From contig NC_071668.1 in NCBI RefSeq assembly GCF_028554725.1, positions 57,021,732-57,085,731 of the forward strand: a DNA stretch of 64,000 nt, in the 5' to 3' direction. A model generated the notes under the pieces. The model was not told the DNA's origin. It made no database searches and saw only the letters and a list, made by a program, of their open reading frames with translations. Shown in pieces: positions 49,531-59,830 of the stretch (position 1 is its first letter; the number at the start of each line of letters is the position of its first letter). A program made the translations under genes and the position numbers. The stretch is from Zeugodacus cucurbitae. Taxonomy: Eukaryota; Arthropoda; Insecta; Diptera; Tephritidae.

Positions 49531-51420
49531 TTTCTTGATTCGTTCTCTCGACGTTATTCCTTTCGAAAATTAATACACTACGAAATCGGGCGATACATTA
49601 CGTTTCTGATATTTTGCATCGAAGTTGTTTAGTTCGTTTAGGAAGAAATAGAGGCGAGAGGCATCATAACCGCAGAGAGCTTTAAGTGAAAGTTTCTGCT
49701 GAGATTTTTCAACATTAAATTTTCGAAAGCTTTCACTGTGAGAACGGATTTCAGTTTTCGAAGATTATAAAATTGTATATGGTTTTGCACATATAATAAT
49801 TTTGGAGTAATAAAATAATTCAATAAATAATAATTTTAAAATATTATTATAACGATCCCTTACGAACACCATATTGAAAACCATCAACTTAAAAACCACG
49901 CAAATGTCAATAAAAATCCAAATTTCTCGCTGCTATTCACTTAACGAATATATGGTCATTTGCAGTAAGCTAAATGAGCCGAATAGCCGCAAAATACACA
50001 TATTCAACAGTTTGTGGCTGTCAGTCGCTGAGTCACGCATGCAGTCAGTCAGTCAACCACTCAGTCATTCAGTTCACAAGTTTGCGCGGAAATCCAACTG
50101 TAAAACCATTCATGCTTACGTTCCATAAACATTTGGGCGCTATGACTTTGTGTTGTACCCCTATTTCAGGGCGGCCAAAGCGGATCAGCATAAAACGTGA
50201 GCGCAATGCATACGCGTACCCACTGCACCAAAACACACATACACGCTCGCACATATTAGAGCTGCGGTAAGCTAAACTTTGTATACTTTAAAATTCCGCG
50301 CCATAAACAACGAACAAATACTCGTACAAATTAAGTACTGAAAGGATCTACAGTGGCAGCCATAAAAATGCGGAAGTTCCATAAAATTGCATTAGCGATG
50401 TTAGCGTTTGGCAGTAAAAGCATTGAGTTAGTGTGGCCTTAGTTAATTATGTGTTAGAAATTAGTTTGAAACTGGTATATTTGAAAAAGTGGGTTTAAGT
50501 TATGTACAGAAATCAGGGTATATTTATTTATTTTAAATAAAATGTTTGAGTAATCAACTATTAGTCGACTATTTGTCAAAGCTCCGTTGAAAAGTTCTTC
50601 TGGTTAATCGCAAAGAGAAAAGCACAACTCTAGACCCTAACTTGAATAAGCTTATGGACATACTTACACTCTTTCAAATAAAGTCTACAGTGAAAATATG
50701 AACAAACAAATTATAACAGATAATATTACTTCAAAATATTTCTCGGCATCAGAGAATTAAGACATTACAGAAGATGTGATGTGTGTGAGAGGCAATATCT
50801 CTTCTAAACGGTAAATACATAATGGGTTTGTCTCGGGCCTACATAATGCTCTGGTGATATCACTTTGCATTGCATGTTGTAATTATTTCAAACTCAGAAG
50901 TAACTCTGATCCTTATCGTAAAAGAAAAGTCTATATCCAGTATATTCGCAATAAACTAGCCCCGTTCATGCACCAAAACTGCCCTACCTCTTTGCAATCC
51001 CCGATTTATTGACTCTATTCGTATATATACAAGTAATAAATTGAACCGCGGTAGGTAATCCAAATCCCTTTATTTGGAATCAAATTTATGGGTAATCAAC
51101 TATTAGTCGACTATTTGTCAAAGCTCTGTTGAAAAGATCTTATAAGAAAAAAAGTAAAGTGATGATAAATTCGTATTTGAATCTTTATTATCTGATACCC
51201 TACTCACTTCATACTTATTGTGTAAAATCTGTCGATCTTGAGGCGACGGAACAGTCGCTCTAATGCGACCCATTTCAATAAAGAGACGAACATCTAAGCT
51301 ACCTAATACCCTAGTACCTTTGAACGAAGCTCGAGCCAATTGACATATATTCCAACAACTTTTTTATAATTTCAGAGTTCTTATACACAATACTTATTTG
51401 TATATAGTTAGTACCGACTG
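49531..51420. other. Non-coding stretch containing a 44-base direct repeat
   Basis: No gene seen. A near-identical 44-base sequence occurs at 50,551-50,594 and 51,093-51,136. Frames at 49.9-50.3 kb have no domain. Confidence 0.5.
50551..51136. repeat. 44-base direct repeats bounding a 586-bp segment
   Basis: The block beginning 'taatcaactattagtcgact' at 50,551-50,594 recurs at 51,093-51,136 with one C/T difference and loosely similar preceding bases. The 498 bases between are non-coding. It might be a short LTR-like pair, a local duplication or two copies of an unknown repeat; no tRNA-primer site or other LTR-element sign is seen. Confidence 0.6.
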
Positions 51421-51424
51421 TAGG

Positions 51425-51785
51425 TTAGATTAGGTTTGGCTGACCTCTGCGACAGGTTTAGGGATGGATCAAATTTGGACAGCTAAAGCTGCCAGTCCGT
51501 CGTGATCTCTTAAGACTCCTCGGTATGGATCATAAAGAAGACCCTTACGTATCGCCGAAGCGCTTTGAGACTACCACAAATTTCATAATTTCTAATCCGG
51601 CAGTTCGCATCATGGCTACCAAGATGCTCCAACCTAAGTCTTGCGAACGCTGGACAGTGGACGAGGAAAAAACTTGTTTCCATCTTGCCTTCATTCATAC
51701 AGCTAGAACAGATTTCGTCACGTCCGGAAAGTTTTCTAACCTCATCGAATGCAGTAAGTTAAGGAGATAAATAAAGCAAATCTTT
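51425..51785 (-). mobile_element. R1/Jockey-like LINE 3' end, copy 2
   Basis: On the minus strand the fragment CPAFARLRLEHLGSH, preceded by FFLVH (relatives: HFLLHCPAFARLR), is followed by NYEICGSLKALRRYVRVFF, the C-terminal tail of the LINE ORF2. It matches the copy at 59.0-59.8 kb in order and sense. The upstream RNase H part is lost. Confidence 0.75.
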
Positions 51786-52860
51786 CAATTGCAGACAGTC
51801 TTCGACAGTCAAGAGCTACCTTCGAAGTATGGAGTTTTCCTAATTTTCTACCAACCGCTGTATATTTAAATATAGTATATATAGTCTCCCACAAAGTAGA
51901 CCTAAAGCAACAAATATATATATATAGGCACTTATATGTACATTTACCCTAAGGCAAAAAAATGGCCGCCAACATTAAATGAAAAATCGTTAACTGTAAC
52001 TAATGTAAGCTCATTCACTTGGCTCGTCTGCGGCGCGCGCGCCCTTTTGGATGGACAGCAATGAAATATTTGATGAGTTTAAAGCGCAAATGGAGCGGAG
52101 CGGAATTGAAGCGCTAGGGATAAAATATAATAATAATTTTTTTATTCTTCTTCTTCTTCTGCTAACCAGTGAAAGTAATGAAAATATTTCCCAAACAAAG
52201 TGAGACAGCGGGCAGCAGAAAATGTGTTTTTTCAGTTTTTGTAATTGCCATGCTGCCGACATTGAAGGATCGACTTCGCTGTTGTGTACATATTGAAAAT
52301 ATTTAAAATATTTCATAATTTTAATTAAATGTAAATAAAGGCAAACATTTCCCGCGTGCACTTCATTACTGAAGAACCGGAGACAAGGCGAAGCCAAAGC
52401 AATAGATACAATATAAACTCTCGGCGTTGCACAGTCTCGCAAACACGCATATAGACGCATATTAAAATTAATGAGACTCTGGAGGAAATGTCGAAAAGCA
52501 GTGGGAATAGATGAGAAAAAAGGCGAAAAAGATGGGGAAAAAATTAAACAAATAAATGTTGGCAGGACTCTCTCTCAGAAAAGTGGCAGAAAGTGAGTAG
52601 TTGGAAAGGCAACATCAGGACAAACAGCACCAACAGGCGGAAAATTTAATTGTGTTCGCAGACAAGAAGACTTACGTATACAATGGCACAAGCTTAAGCA
52701 AATAAGCATGATAGACTAAATGGCGAAGCTGAAGGAAGTGAAAAGTAGTTTTGATGAAGAGACAAATCTTGCATGCATAAACGCCAAGGGAGCAGCTGAA
52801 ATATAATTTATGAATGAAACACAAAAATATGACATGACAGTTTTTTTCAGAAGCCACTGC
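51786..52860. other. Non-coding stretch without recognised feature
   Basis: No gene recognised. A 149-codon minus frame at 52,011-52,460 has no domain and low-complexity content. A short GC run (cggcgcgcgcgccc) lies at 52,031-52,044 and (TTC)n at 52,146-52,160. Confidence 0.5.
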
Positions 52861-52864
52861 CCAT

Positions 52865-53175
52865 ACATCGCATCAAACAATGGATTTAATCAGAGAACAC
52901 TTCAAGGAGCAGATAATTTCACATTTTGAACCACCAAGATCGTGTGATATCACACCGTGCGGACAATCCCGCTTCGTTTCAGGTTTTGGAGAAAAACATT
53001 ACGCGTGACATTCACCACTTACCAGTCGAAAAGTGGACTCAACGGATGGACCATCTGAGACGTAACCGCGGCCAACATTTGAAAGAGATAATCTTTAAAA
53101 ATTAAATGCCAAAGAATGTTGTTTCGAACAATTAACATTCCCCACCAAAATTTAATTTTCTGTGTTTTTACTTTA
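52865..53175 (+). pseudogene. mariner-like transposase C-terminus with internal deletion (family A)
   Basis: The plus strand reads TMDLIREHFKEQIISHF, then PPRSCDITP, where the sequence skips the conserved LDYFLWGY block (third catalytic Asp) and changes frame to ADNPASFQVLEKNITRDI, then VEKWTQRMDHLRRNRGQHL, then KEIIFKN and a stop at 53,104. The RGQHLKEIIFK tail is that of the same transposase type as the fragment at 1-345. Bases 53,105-53,175 are likely the element's 3' end. Confidence 0.85.
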
Positions 53176-53289
53176 AAAAGGTAGGCAACCTCGAAATGGC
53201 TTAACTGAAGGCGCCTTAAGATTTTAATACATATGTAGATATTGGTGGCGCTGTCTTAGAGTTCCTATAAGAGAGCAGCTCCGCCATTT

Positions 53290-54475
53290 GGATCAGCCCT
53301 AATATCTCATCGAATCTAACAGTTAAATTTAGAAGGGTACTCCCGGAGAAGACCCGTGAAAATAGGATCGACACACACCATCTCTTTGTCGACTTTAAAG
53401 CAGCTTTCGACAGTACGAATAGGAGCTGCCTTTATGCCGCGATGTCTGAATTTTGGTATCCCCGCAAAACTAATACGGCTGTGTAAGCTGACATTGAGCA
53501 ACACCAAAAGCTCCGTCAGGATCGGTAAGGACCTCTCCGAGCCGTTCGATACCAGACGAGGTTTCAGACAAGGTGACTCACTCTCGTGTGATTTCTTTAA
53601 CCTGATGCTGGAGAAAATAATACGAGCTAAATAGAGAAGGTACAATCTTCTATAAGAGTGTACAGTTACTGGCGTACGCCGATGATATCAATATCATTTG
53701 AAACAACACCCCCGCCGTTAGTTCTGCTTTTTCCAGATTGGATAAGGAAGCGAAGGGTATGGGTTTGGTGGTAAACGAGGACAAGACGAAATATCTCCTG
53801 TCGTCAAACAAACCGTAAGCGCACTCGCGTCTTGGCTCCCACGTCACTGTTGACAGTCATAACTTTGAAGTTGTAGATAATTTTGTCTACCTGGGAACCA
53901 GCATTAACAGCAATAACAATGTCAGCCTGGAAATCCAACGCAGAATCACTTCTTGTCAACAGGTGCTACTATGGACTAAGTAGGCAATTGAAAAGTAAAG
54001 TCCTCTCTCGACGAACAAAAACCAAACTCTACAAGTCTCTCATCATTCCCGTCTACTTTACGGTGCAGAAGCGTGGACGGTGTCAACATCCGATGAGACG
54101 GCACTAAAAGTTTTCGAGAGAAAGGTTTTGCGTAAGATTTATGGTCCCTTAAACATTGGCAACGGCGAATACCGCAGACGATGGAACGATGAGTTGTATG
54201 TGTTATTCGACGACATAGACATAGTCCAGCGAATAAAAAGCCAGCGGCTATGCTGGCTAGGTCATGTTGTTTGAATGAATGAAAGTGCTCCAGCTCTAAA
54301 AGTATTCGATGCAGTACCCGCTGGCCGAAGCCGAGGAAGAGGGAGACCTCCACTCCGATGGAAGGACCAGGTGGAGAGGGACCTGGCTTCGCTTGGTATA
54401 ACCAATTGGCGCCAAACTGCTGTTGTTGAAGTTCAAACCGATCTGGCTAATTTTAGTCTTTAAATATCTTCCTAT
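53290..54475 (+). mobile_element. LINE (RTE/CFDP2-type) 3' half: reverse transcriptase remnant
   Basis: Reverse transcriptase motifs are visible in shifting plus-strand frames: HHLFVDFKAAFDS (53,379-53,414; motif A Asp at 53,391-53,393), FGIPAKLIRLC, then FDTRRGFRQGDSLSCDFFNL (53,548 on), then the catalytic AYADD at 53,672-53,686. Downstream come NRCYYGLSRQLKSKVLSRRT, then TALKVFERKVLRKIYGP (54,098 on), RIKSQRLCWLGHVV and RGRGRPPLRWKDQVERDL to a stop at 54,463. At least four frameshifts or stops separate the blocks. It belongs to the same element type as 14.9-16.1 kb, which preserves the other half, but they are separate insertions 37 kb apart. Confidence 0.9.
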
Positions 54476-55590
54476 TATTCCTGGATCAACTGTTACTGAC
54501 GGGCTAATCGCATGCCTAAAGTCATTTAATTTGTGGCGTCACATAAAGATTCGCCAATTATTAACTAACATATGAGTGTTTTTGCAACAATATAAAATCA
54601 CGATTGTAGAAGCAGTTGGAAATGGTAGGGTCACAGTTGACACCTCGATGGATTAATAGCATTTCCAACAGATTTCTGTCACTTCATTGACTTGAAAGAG
54701 AAGTTTTCCTGACATGAAACCTCAATATGATAACCATAAATGACTGATTGGTGGTAAAAAAAAAACAAAGATATCGATGATCTTAATGCGACAATTTAGA
54801 ATTTCGGTCCAGGAGAGTTGACACAGCTACAAACCAGGATGACGTAGTCAATTATCCCAAAATATTTAAAATTGTCTATACTATCACCACTCACTTTGCA
54901 ATTAAAAGTAGTGTGAGTTGTCATCATGCTGCGTAACATAAATCGACCTCGAGTAATCAATATCGTCGCCGAAGCCAAGATTGGACCAACTTAATTTAGT
55001 GTATACTTTAGCCACAACAACGTGTGGCCGGGTCTGCTAGTAAATATATATATAAGGACACCACGCCAGTGCTTTATAAAAGATTACTACCGTCGGAATC
55101 TGGTCTAACCATTTTCAAATATAAATTTTTCCATGAGATATCCATGAAAGCGAATCGGAGCTCCGAATGTCAGACGATGGCTCACGAATTTTTCTCGAAG
55201 AGGTAAAATTTCTGGATTTTCTTCTGCTCAAATTTCGAAAGCCTTAAGCACACTGTCTTAAGCAACGAGAGACCAAAAGTAATACGTCTTTTAGTCCATA
55301 TAATATTTTTAGAAGTTAAAGGAGTTCATAAAAGATAATTTCCAAGAAACTGGCTGAGTCTTTGCTTAGAATTTATGCTAAATTTTTCTCCAAAAAAGTC
55401 TTATTGCAAATAAGTTTAAACGCAAATAAAAAAGGTAAGGCGTAAACAACAATTGATGGTAAGGAATTCATCACAATACATCTGTGAATAACTAATGTTA
55501 ATAGAAGTAAGAAACCGTTACCAACAATTTCACCTCACTGAACAAACAAAACCTCATAGCTTGCGGCTATTTAAAAGTCAAAATTTTTAT
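54476..55590. other. Non-coding stretch next to the exon
   Basis: No further coding sequence or recognised element. It forms the start of the putative first intron on the minus strand. Confidence 0.5.
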
Positions 55591-55592
55591 TT

Positions 55593-55598
55593 ACTCAC
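55593..55598 (-). other. 5' splice donor, GTGAGT
   Basis: The minus-strand junction is AAAG|GTGAGTAA, a full match to the consensus AG|GTGAGT, placed directly after the signal-peptide codons. It leaves a phase-1 intron. In-frame read-through would reach a stop after one further residue (GE*), so the donor must be used for a protein to be made. Confidence 0.75.
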
Positions 55599-55647
55599 CT
55601 TTAATTATCACAAGAAAGATCAACACGACAAGCAGCGACGGGTCCAT
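55599..55647 (-). CDS. nAChRalpha6: First coding exon, probable nicotinic acetylcholine receptor subunit alpha6
   Basis: The minus strand reads ATG (55,647-55,645) and 16 codons, MDPSLLVVLIFLVIIK, then one base of the next codon before the donor. The residues form a short n-region and an unbroken hydrophobic core, i.e. most of a signal peptide whose cleavage site would lie in the next exon. The ending LIFLxIIK and the phase-1 break (a G that begins a Glu codon in relatives, K-E-S-C-Q-G) match the first coding exon of insect alpha6 as I remember it. The product would be a subunit of the pentameric acetylcholine-gated cation channel of neurons, the target of spinosyn insecticides. Its transcripts in flies are alternatively spliced and A-to-I edited. 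Later exons are not in view. Alternatives are another secreted or membrane protein with a signal-peptide exon. The exon is too short to score alone, so identity is probable rather than certain. Confidence 0.7.
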
Positions 55648-57250
55648 GTCCTTAGATTTCAGCTACCGAGCAATAAACACACGTACAACTGTTGTCGATG
55701 TTGCGGGCGGGTGGGTATATATATTTATGTATATATGTTTGAAGATGTGTCGATGTTGATTCAGTACAATTAGTTGCAAGTATTACAGGTGCACGAAGAC
55801 AAGTTGAAGATGCGAGATTGTGTTGTCTGTCGTTGATAGATATTTTATTGCGCTGCCACAAACGTAGTGTTAAATATTGAATACGTCGATACACAACAAA
55901 AACGATGATGGACGAGCACGTTGCAAACGACGACGAAGAACAATGTAAGCGTACGAGTGAGCTATGCGCGTTAAATTCGGTTTGGATTTAGGCGAAAGAC
56001 AAAAGCTTAAGATAACAATGTCACGCGGCGTTCACGTTAAAGTCTCTACAGGGTTCGGAGCTACTGTGCAAACACCGCAAAACTCAAGTGAAGCACACAA
56101 GTTGAGTTGAGTTGAGTGGGGTTGGTGGACTTGTGACAATTGCAAATTGCAATTCGTTGGAGATTTAGTTTGGCGAAAGCGCGTTGTGACTCAATCAATA
56201 CACGCGACAATTACACGGTGCGAACGCGCGATTCTCTGCACTACGACGTATTCCCCACGGCCAACAACGGCACAATTTACAAGTTAAACGAGTGTGCAAA
56301 CACGATGACGGCGACGAGGTGTGAATGGTTAGTGCGTCTGTTGCAGGCACCTTAGGTCGCCGCAGTGGTAAGTGTTCTACGTATGCCTGATTCAACCCTG
56401 CTGATGTTGAGACGAGCACGCGTTGCTTTGCCTGTCAATTAACTACAACGCTGTTGTCTTATTGTTAAGGCTTTGGATCCAACGCTGCGGTTGAGCTTTG
56501 TTACACTGCTTGCGAGGTAAGCGTCAGCGGAAGCGGATGACTTTGTGAGTTCTTTTTTCCTTCTTCTGTTCCCGAAATGCAAGACACCGCTTGTAGTCGA
56601 GGAAATTATTATTTGCAGAATAGCTGCCGTGAGTAGTTAATAGAGTGGCAATAGTTAGCTCGTAAATGCTGCTGTCAAGCAAATGTGTGCGCGCTTGTGG
56701 CTTGTCGGTGTCCCTCTGCAGCGCGCTCAGTTCGGCGGTTCGCACGTTTGCTCTATGACTTTCTGACTGTCAACGCAAGACAACTTTGGCCAACAATCAC
56801 TTGGAGCGGTCTTAAGCGTGTCACGCTTATTCGGTTTTGTTTGTGCTCTGTCACAATTTGTCAGCCTTCAAGTCTTCAAGTTGTTTGAGATTTGTTTGGC
56901 TCGCTTTTGTCTTTGTCGCTGTATTTTGCACCACTTAAAGCTGTTGTTTACATTTGCTTGGTCTGACTTGCTCGCGGCTTTATTTGTCTTGCCGTCTTTT
57001 TTTTCTTCTGTGCTCTCTCTTGTTCTTCTTCTTTTGGCTTTGTTCCTCACAAGAACTCACTGCTGGCTCGTTATTCGCTCCAACGCTTTTGCTTATAGCC
57101 ACACACTTCGTTTGTGCGGGTGTTTTAGGTTACTTTTGGAAATTACTTATTCCACCGAGATTTCGACCGTTATTTCCGTTTGCATAACCGTTAGCGCTTT
57201 GATTTGTATTGTAAATATTTTCTTTATATTATAATTTTTGAAACGCGCGT
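55648..57250 (-). promoter_or_regulatory. Probable 5'UTR and promoter-proximal region of the alpha6-like gene
   Basis: Upstream of the ATG on the minus strand, sequence becomes less AT-rich than the flanks and reads like a fly 5' leader: long CAA/AAC-rich, purine-rich phrases such as 'aaaagaagaagaacaagag' and 'aaacaaatctcaaac', several short upstream ATGs, and no transposon fragments for 1.6 kb. The absence of repeats next to the exon contrasts with the intron. I cannot place the start site; no clear TATA box precedes it in the right orientation. The 138-codon hydrophobic plus-strand frame here (56,818-57,234) is antisense to this A-rich leader and not a gene. An untranslated exon and intron within this span cannot be excluded. 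Confidence 0.4.
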
Positions 57251-57259
57251 ACCGTTATG

Positions 57260-57525
57260 AATTTTTTATTTGAAGACCGAAATTTTTTTAAATACACGTT
57301 CTTCTCTTCAGTGTGTACCGTTATTCGCTGTAGCATGTGTCCTATTTGTTTGAATATTTGTGCGCGTGACTCATTAGCTTTGTTTGTGTTTTTGGAGACG
57401 CGTTCAACTGTATATAAATACAGTTATCGGTTGCCTAAGGGTATATTAAATTGCGGTTTTTATGTATTATTTAAATTAATATCACTTTTTAGATTATAAA
57501 TTTATATTATTTGTATATTATTTAG
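57260..57525. other. Non-coding stretch; TATA-like sequence and CCGTTA motifs
   Basis: It contains TATATAAATA on the plus strand at about 57,412-57,421 and one of four clustered CCGTTA motifs (57,318-57,323). No coding region is supported. Confidence 0.35.
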
Positions 57526-57529
57526 TATT

Positions 57530-58105
57530 TTTTATTTTTAGTACAAATGTGTCTATTTTTAGTTCAATTATTTTCTAAGTTTTTAAACAATTTTTGCACT
57601 AATTTTTATATTTTTGCTACTGATTTATAATTTTAGCACGTTTTTAATTTTTAGTACTAATTTTTTATATTTAGTAATAATTTTTCGTCAGTTTTTAGTG
57701 CTAATTATTATGTCTTTTACACAGCATTCATAGAATTCTAGCACTAAGTTTGCTTAATTGTCTTGTAATTTTTAGTACTAACGCCCTTTTTTAACTTAGT
57801 ACTAACTTTTTTAATTTATTTATCAATAATATATAATTTAGTACTGATTTGTAAACAAATTTTAGCGTATATTCTTCAGATTTAACGCGTATATTTTTTT
57901 AATTTTAAAACTATTCCTTATTTTTAGTACTATTATTTTTTTTATTCGTAATATTTTTTTAATTTTTAGCACTAACTTAGTAATAATTTTAATTGATTTT
58001 TGCACTTAATAATTTTAAACTTCACCTTCATTAACGATTTCAATAACTAATTAATTTAGTACTAATTTTTCCACTATTTTTTACTTTTTAGTACTATTTT
58101 AATTT
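57530..58105. repeat. Cluster of TTTTAGTACTAA-like motifs
   Basis: Around nine occurrences of TTTTAGTACTAA or one-base variants (AGCACTAA, AGTACTGA, AGTACAAA) lie within ~570 bases, at about 57,537, 57,650, 57,768, 57,797, 57,838, 57,924, 57,966, 58,057 and 58,087. The spacer sequence is T-rich. The central AGTACT is palindromic. It looks like a decayed short-unit tandem repeat, or an array of binding sites. Confidence 0.65.
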
Positions 58106-58690
58106 AATAATTTTTTTCACTTTTTAATTTACTATTAGATCTATTGCACGCTTATCTGCTAAGTGGGAACACAATTTTTACAGCATCGTTTTAATTTCTT
58201 AAATTTGATTTGAATTATGTTTCTACTTTGCACTTTTTTTAGATGAAGTTTTGAGAAACCGGTTTAATTATGAGTAACTACCGTTTTATTAATTAATATT
58301 TTAATATTTTTTATATTTGCTTTCTTATTACTCGTTATATATATATTTATGCATTTAATCGTTGTTGTTGTTTTATTTTAATTTTATTTTCGAGTAGGTA
58401 AACCACGTTCTGGCAGTTGCGGGAGCAAGTTGTGCTGGCTGAGTGTGCTAAAATGAGAGAAGAAGAAGAAATTGTTTTGAAATGATTTTATTCTACCTCA
58501 ATAAGATTCACACATGTAGATTTTTACTAAATACTTAATATTTCAATAATTTTTTTTTTTAAACTACTTCTATTTTTGAATTTTCTTGTTTTAGAAATCG
58601 AAAAATTAAAGTGATTTTGATATATATTAAATTTAGAAAAACATATCGAATATAAAAGCTTACCATTACCATCCTAAAACACATATTCGT
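58106..58690. other. AT-rich non-coding stretch
   Basis: No gene or element recognised. Confidence 0.5.
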
Positions 58691-58695
58691 TTACT

Positions 58696-58881
58696 CCTAA
58701 ATGTAGGCAACGATTTGTTACATTTTTCATTCACTTGTTTAATTATCGCTATATTCGAGAGATATTCTACCTTTTGTGTTTCGCATATAATTTCTTAAGA
58801 TAGTTTTCAATTGTTTGCAATATTTAAAACTATAATTTTGGTACTAGTTTGCGCTCAAAAAGAACGTTGCCTACATTTAGG
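58696..58881. mobile_element. 186-bp element with 17-bp perfect inverted ends (CCTAAATGTAGGCAACG)
   Basis: CCTAAATGTAGGCAACG at 58,696-58,712 is exactly complementary to CGTTGCCTACATTTAGG at 58,865-58,881. The AT-rich interior does not code. The same motif occurs singly at 30,401-30,415 and 39,358-39,374. This fits a tiny MITE with solo ends elsewhere, or a recurrent protein-binding sequence; no target-site duplication is obvious. Confidence 0.6.
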
Positions 58882-59009
58882 CTCATGTTAAATAATAGCA
58901 ATGACTTAATTGTGCAGTAATTTGAGAAAAGCAAATAGTGTAGTTATAAAACATTGAATGCTTGAGATTAAATTAAATATTTTCAAATGTTGAATTTTAG
59001 CTGAATATG

Positions 59010-59830
59010 ATTTATGGTTAAGTTAAGAGGTAGATCTCCACATACTGCAGCGAATCTTATTTGAACAGATTCGACTATCCTTTGTGATACCCGGATACTT
59101 CTGACGGATCTCTAAGGCCCTTACGATATGACAAAGCGCTTCGACTCTATTATAAAGTTCTTAAGTCGGCTAATGTCGATTCCAGTCACTTCACTGGATT
59201 CGCCGAAGATGTGCCTACCGAGGTGCTTTAGCTGCGAAGTCTGGCGAATGCTGGACATTGAAGGAGGAAATGCTTGGATGAATCCTCTTCGCCTTCCTTC
59301 AAACAGCTAGGGCAACTAGCGTCTGACTTGATTTCAAGCCTCACAGCGTGTGTGCCCATTGGTCATTGACCAGTAAGCACACCAATAATTGCCGAGAGAT
59401 GATACTTACTAAGAGACAATATCTGGAAGGATCGTTTTCGATCCACCGCAGGCCAGAAAGACCTCGCTACTATACAGGTGCTGGTTGTTGTCCAGCGTTT
59501 GGCGAACTCATTCGAATTCAGTGTGTCCAGCGCTCTAGCGCAATTTGATCACTGACACACGATTCCACTCAGACGTCAATGTTGCTAGGGTACCCTTCTT
59601 TGCAAGCTGATCCGCTTTGTAGATTTCCATCGATTCCGCCGTGGCCGGGGACACAAGTCCAATTACAAAGTAGTTCGTAGCTATTGATAACGATGTTAGA
59701 CACTCCTTTACTATCTTAGAGCGTACCGTCATCGAATTCAAGGACAGTATTGCCGCTCTGGAGTGAACACGCACCTATCTGAAGGTGACGCACTTCGAAG
59801 CAGTATGTCTACTCCTACCTTAATGGCAAT
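59010..59830 (-). mobile_element. R1/Jockey-like LINE 3' part: RNase H, tail and 3'UTR
   Basis: On the minus strand: SLSIATNYFVIGLV, then VPGHGGIDGN in one frame continuing as YKADQLAKKGTLATL in another (RNase H signatures), then SFWPAVDRKRSFQILSLSKY, then HLSAIIGVLTGQWPMGTHAV, then CPSCLKEGEEDSSKHFLLQ and CPAFARLRS, a tail with HIFGESSEVTGIDISRLKNF, and a short 3'UTR. It is the longest of three copies of this LINE, all on the minus strand (also 21.0 and 51.4 kb). Frameshifts and stops disable it. Confidence 0.8.

Larger units (their letters stand above)
1..55598 (-). other. Putative first intron of the alpha6-like gene (5' part, no acceptor found)
   Basis: If the exon at 55,599-55,647 is real, the minus-strand transcript runs leftwards through the rest of the window. 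I looked for a continuation encoding the expected mature N-terminus (after IIK-E, a CQGPHEKR-like sequence) and did not see it, so the intron would exceed 55 kb. Large, transposon-filled introns are common in nicotinic receptor genes of flies with bigger genomes. This is an inference resting on the exon call. Confidence 0.45.

Noticed and set aside
52011..52460. 149-codon minus-strand frame
   Set aside because: No recognisable domain, contains RRRR and LLL runs from (TTC)n; no supporting splice signals.
56360..56525. Two plus-strand donor-like sites (GTG|GTAAGT near 56,367; GAG|GTAAGC near 56,519) suggesting a divergent transcript
   Set aside because: No coding frame or acceptor accompanies them, and such short matches are frequent.
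56818..57234. 138-codon hydrophobic plus-strand frame resembling a membrane protein
   Set aside because: Hydrophobicity comes from T-rich sequence that is antisense to an A-rich leader of the minus-strand gene.
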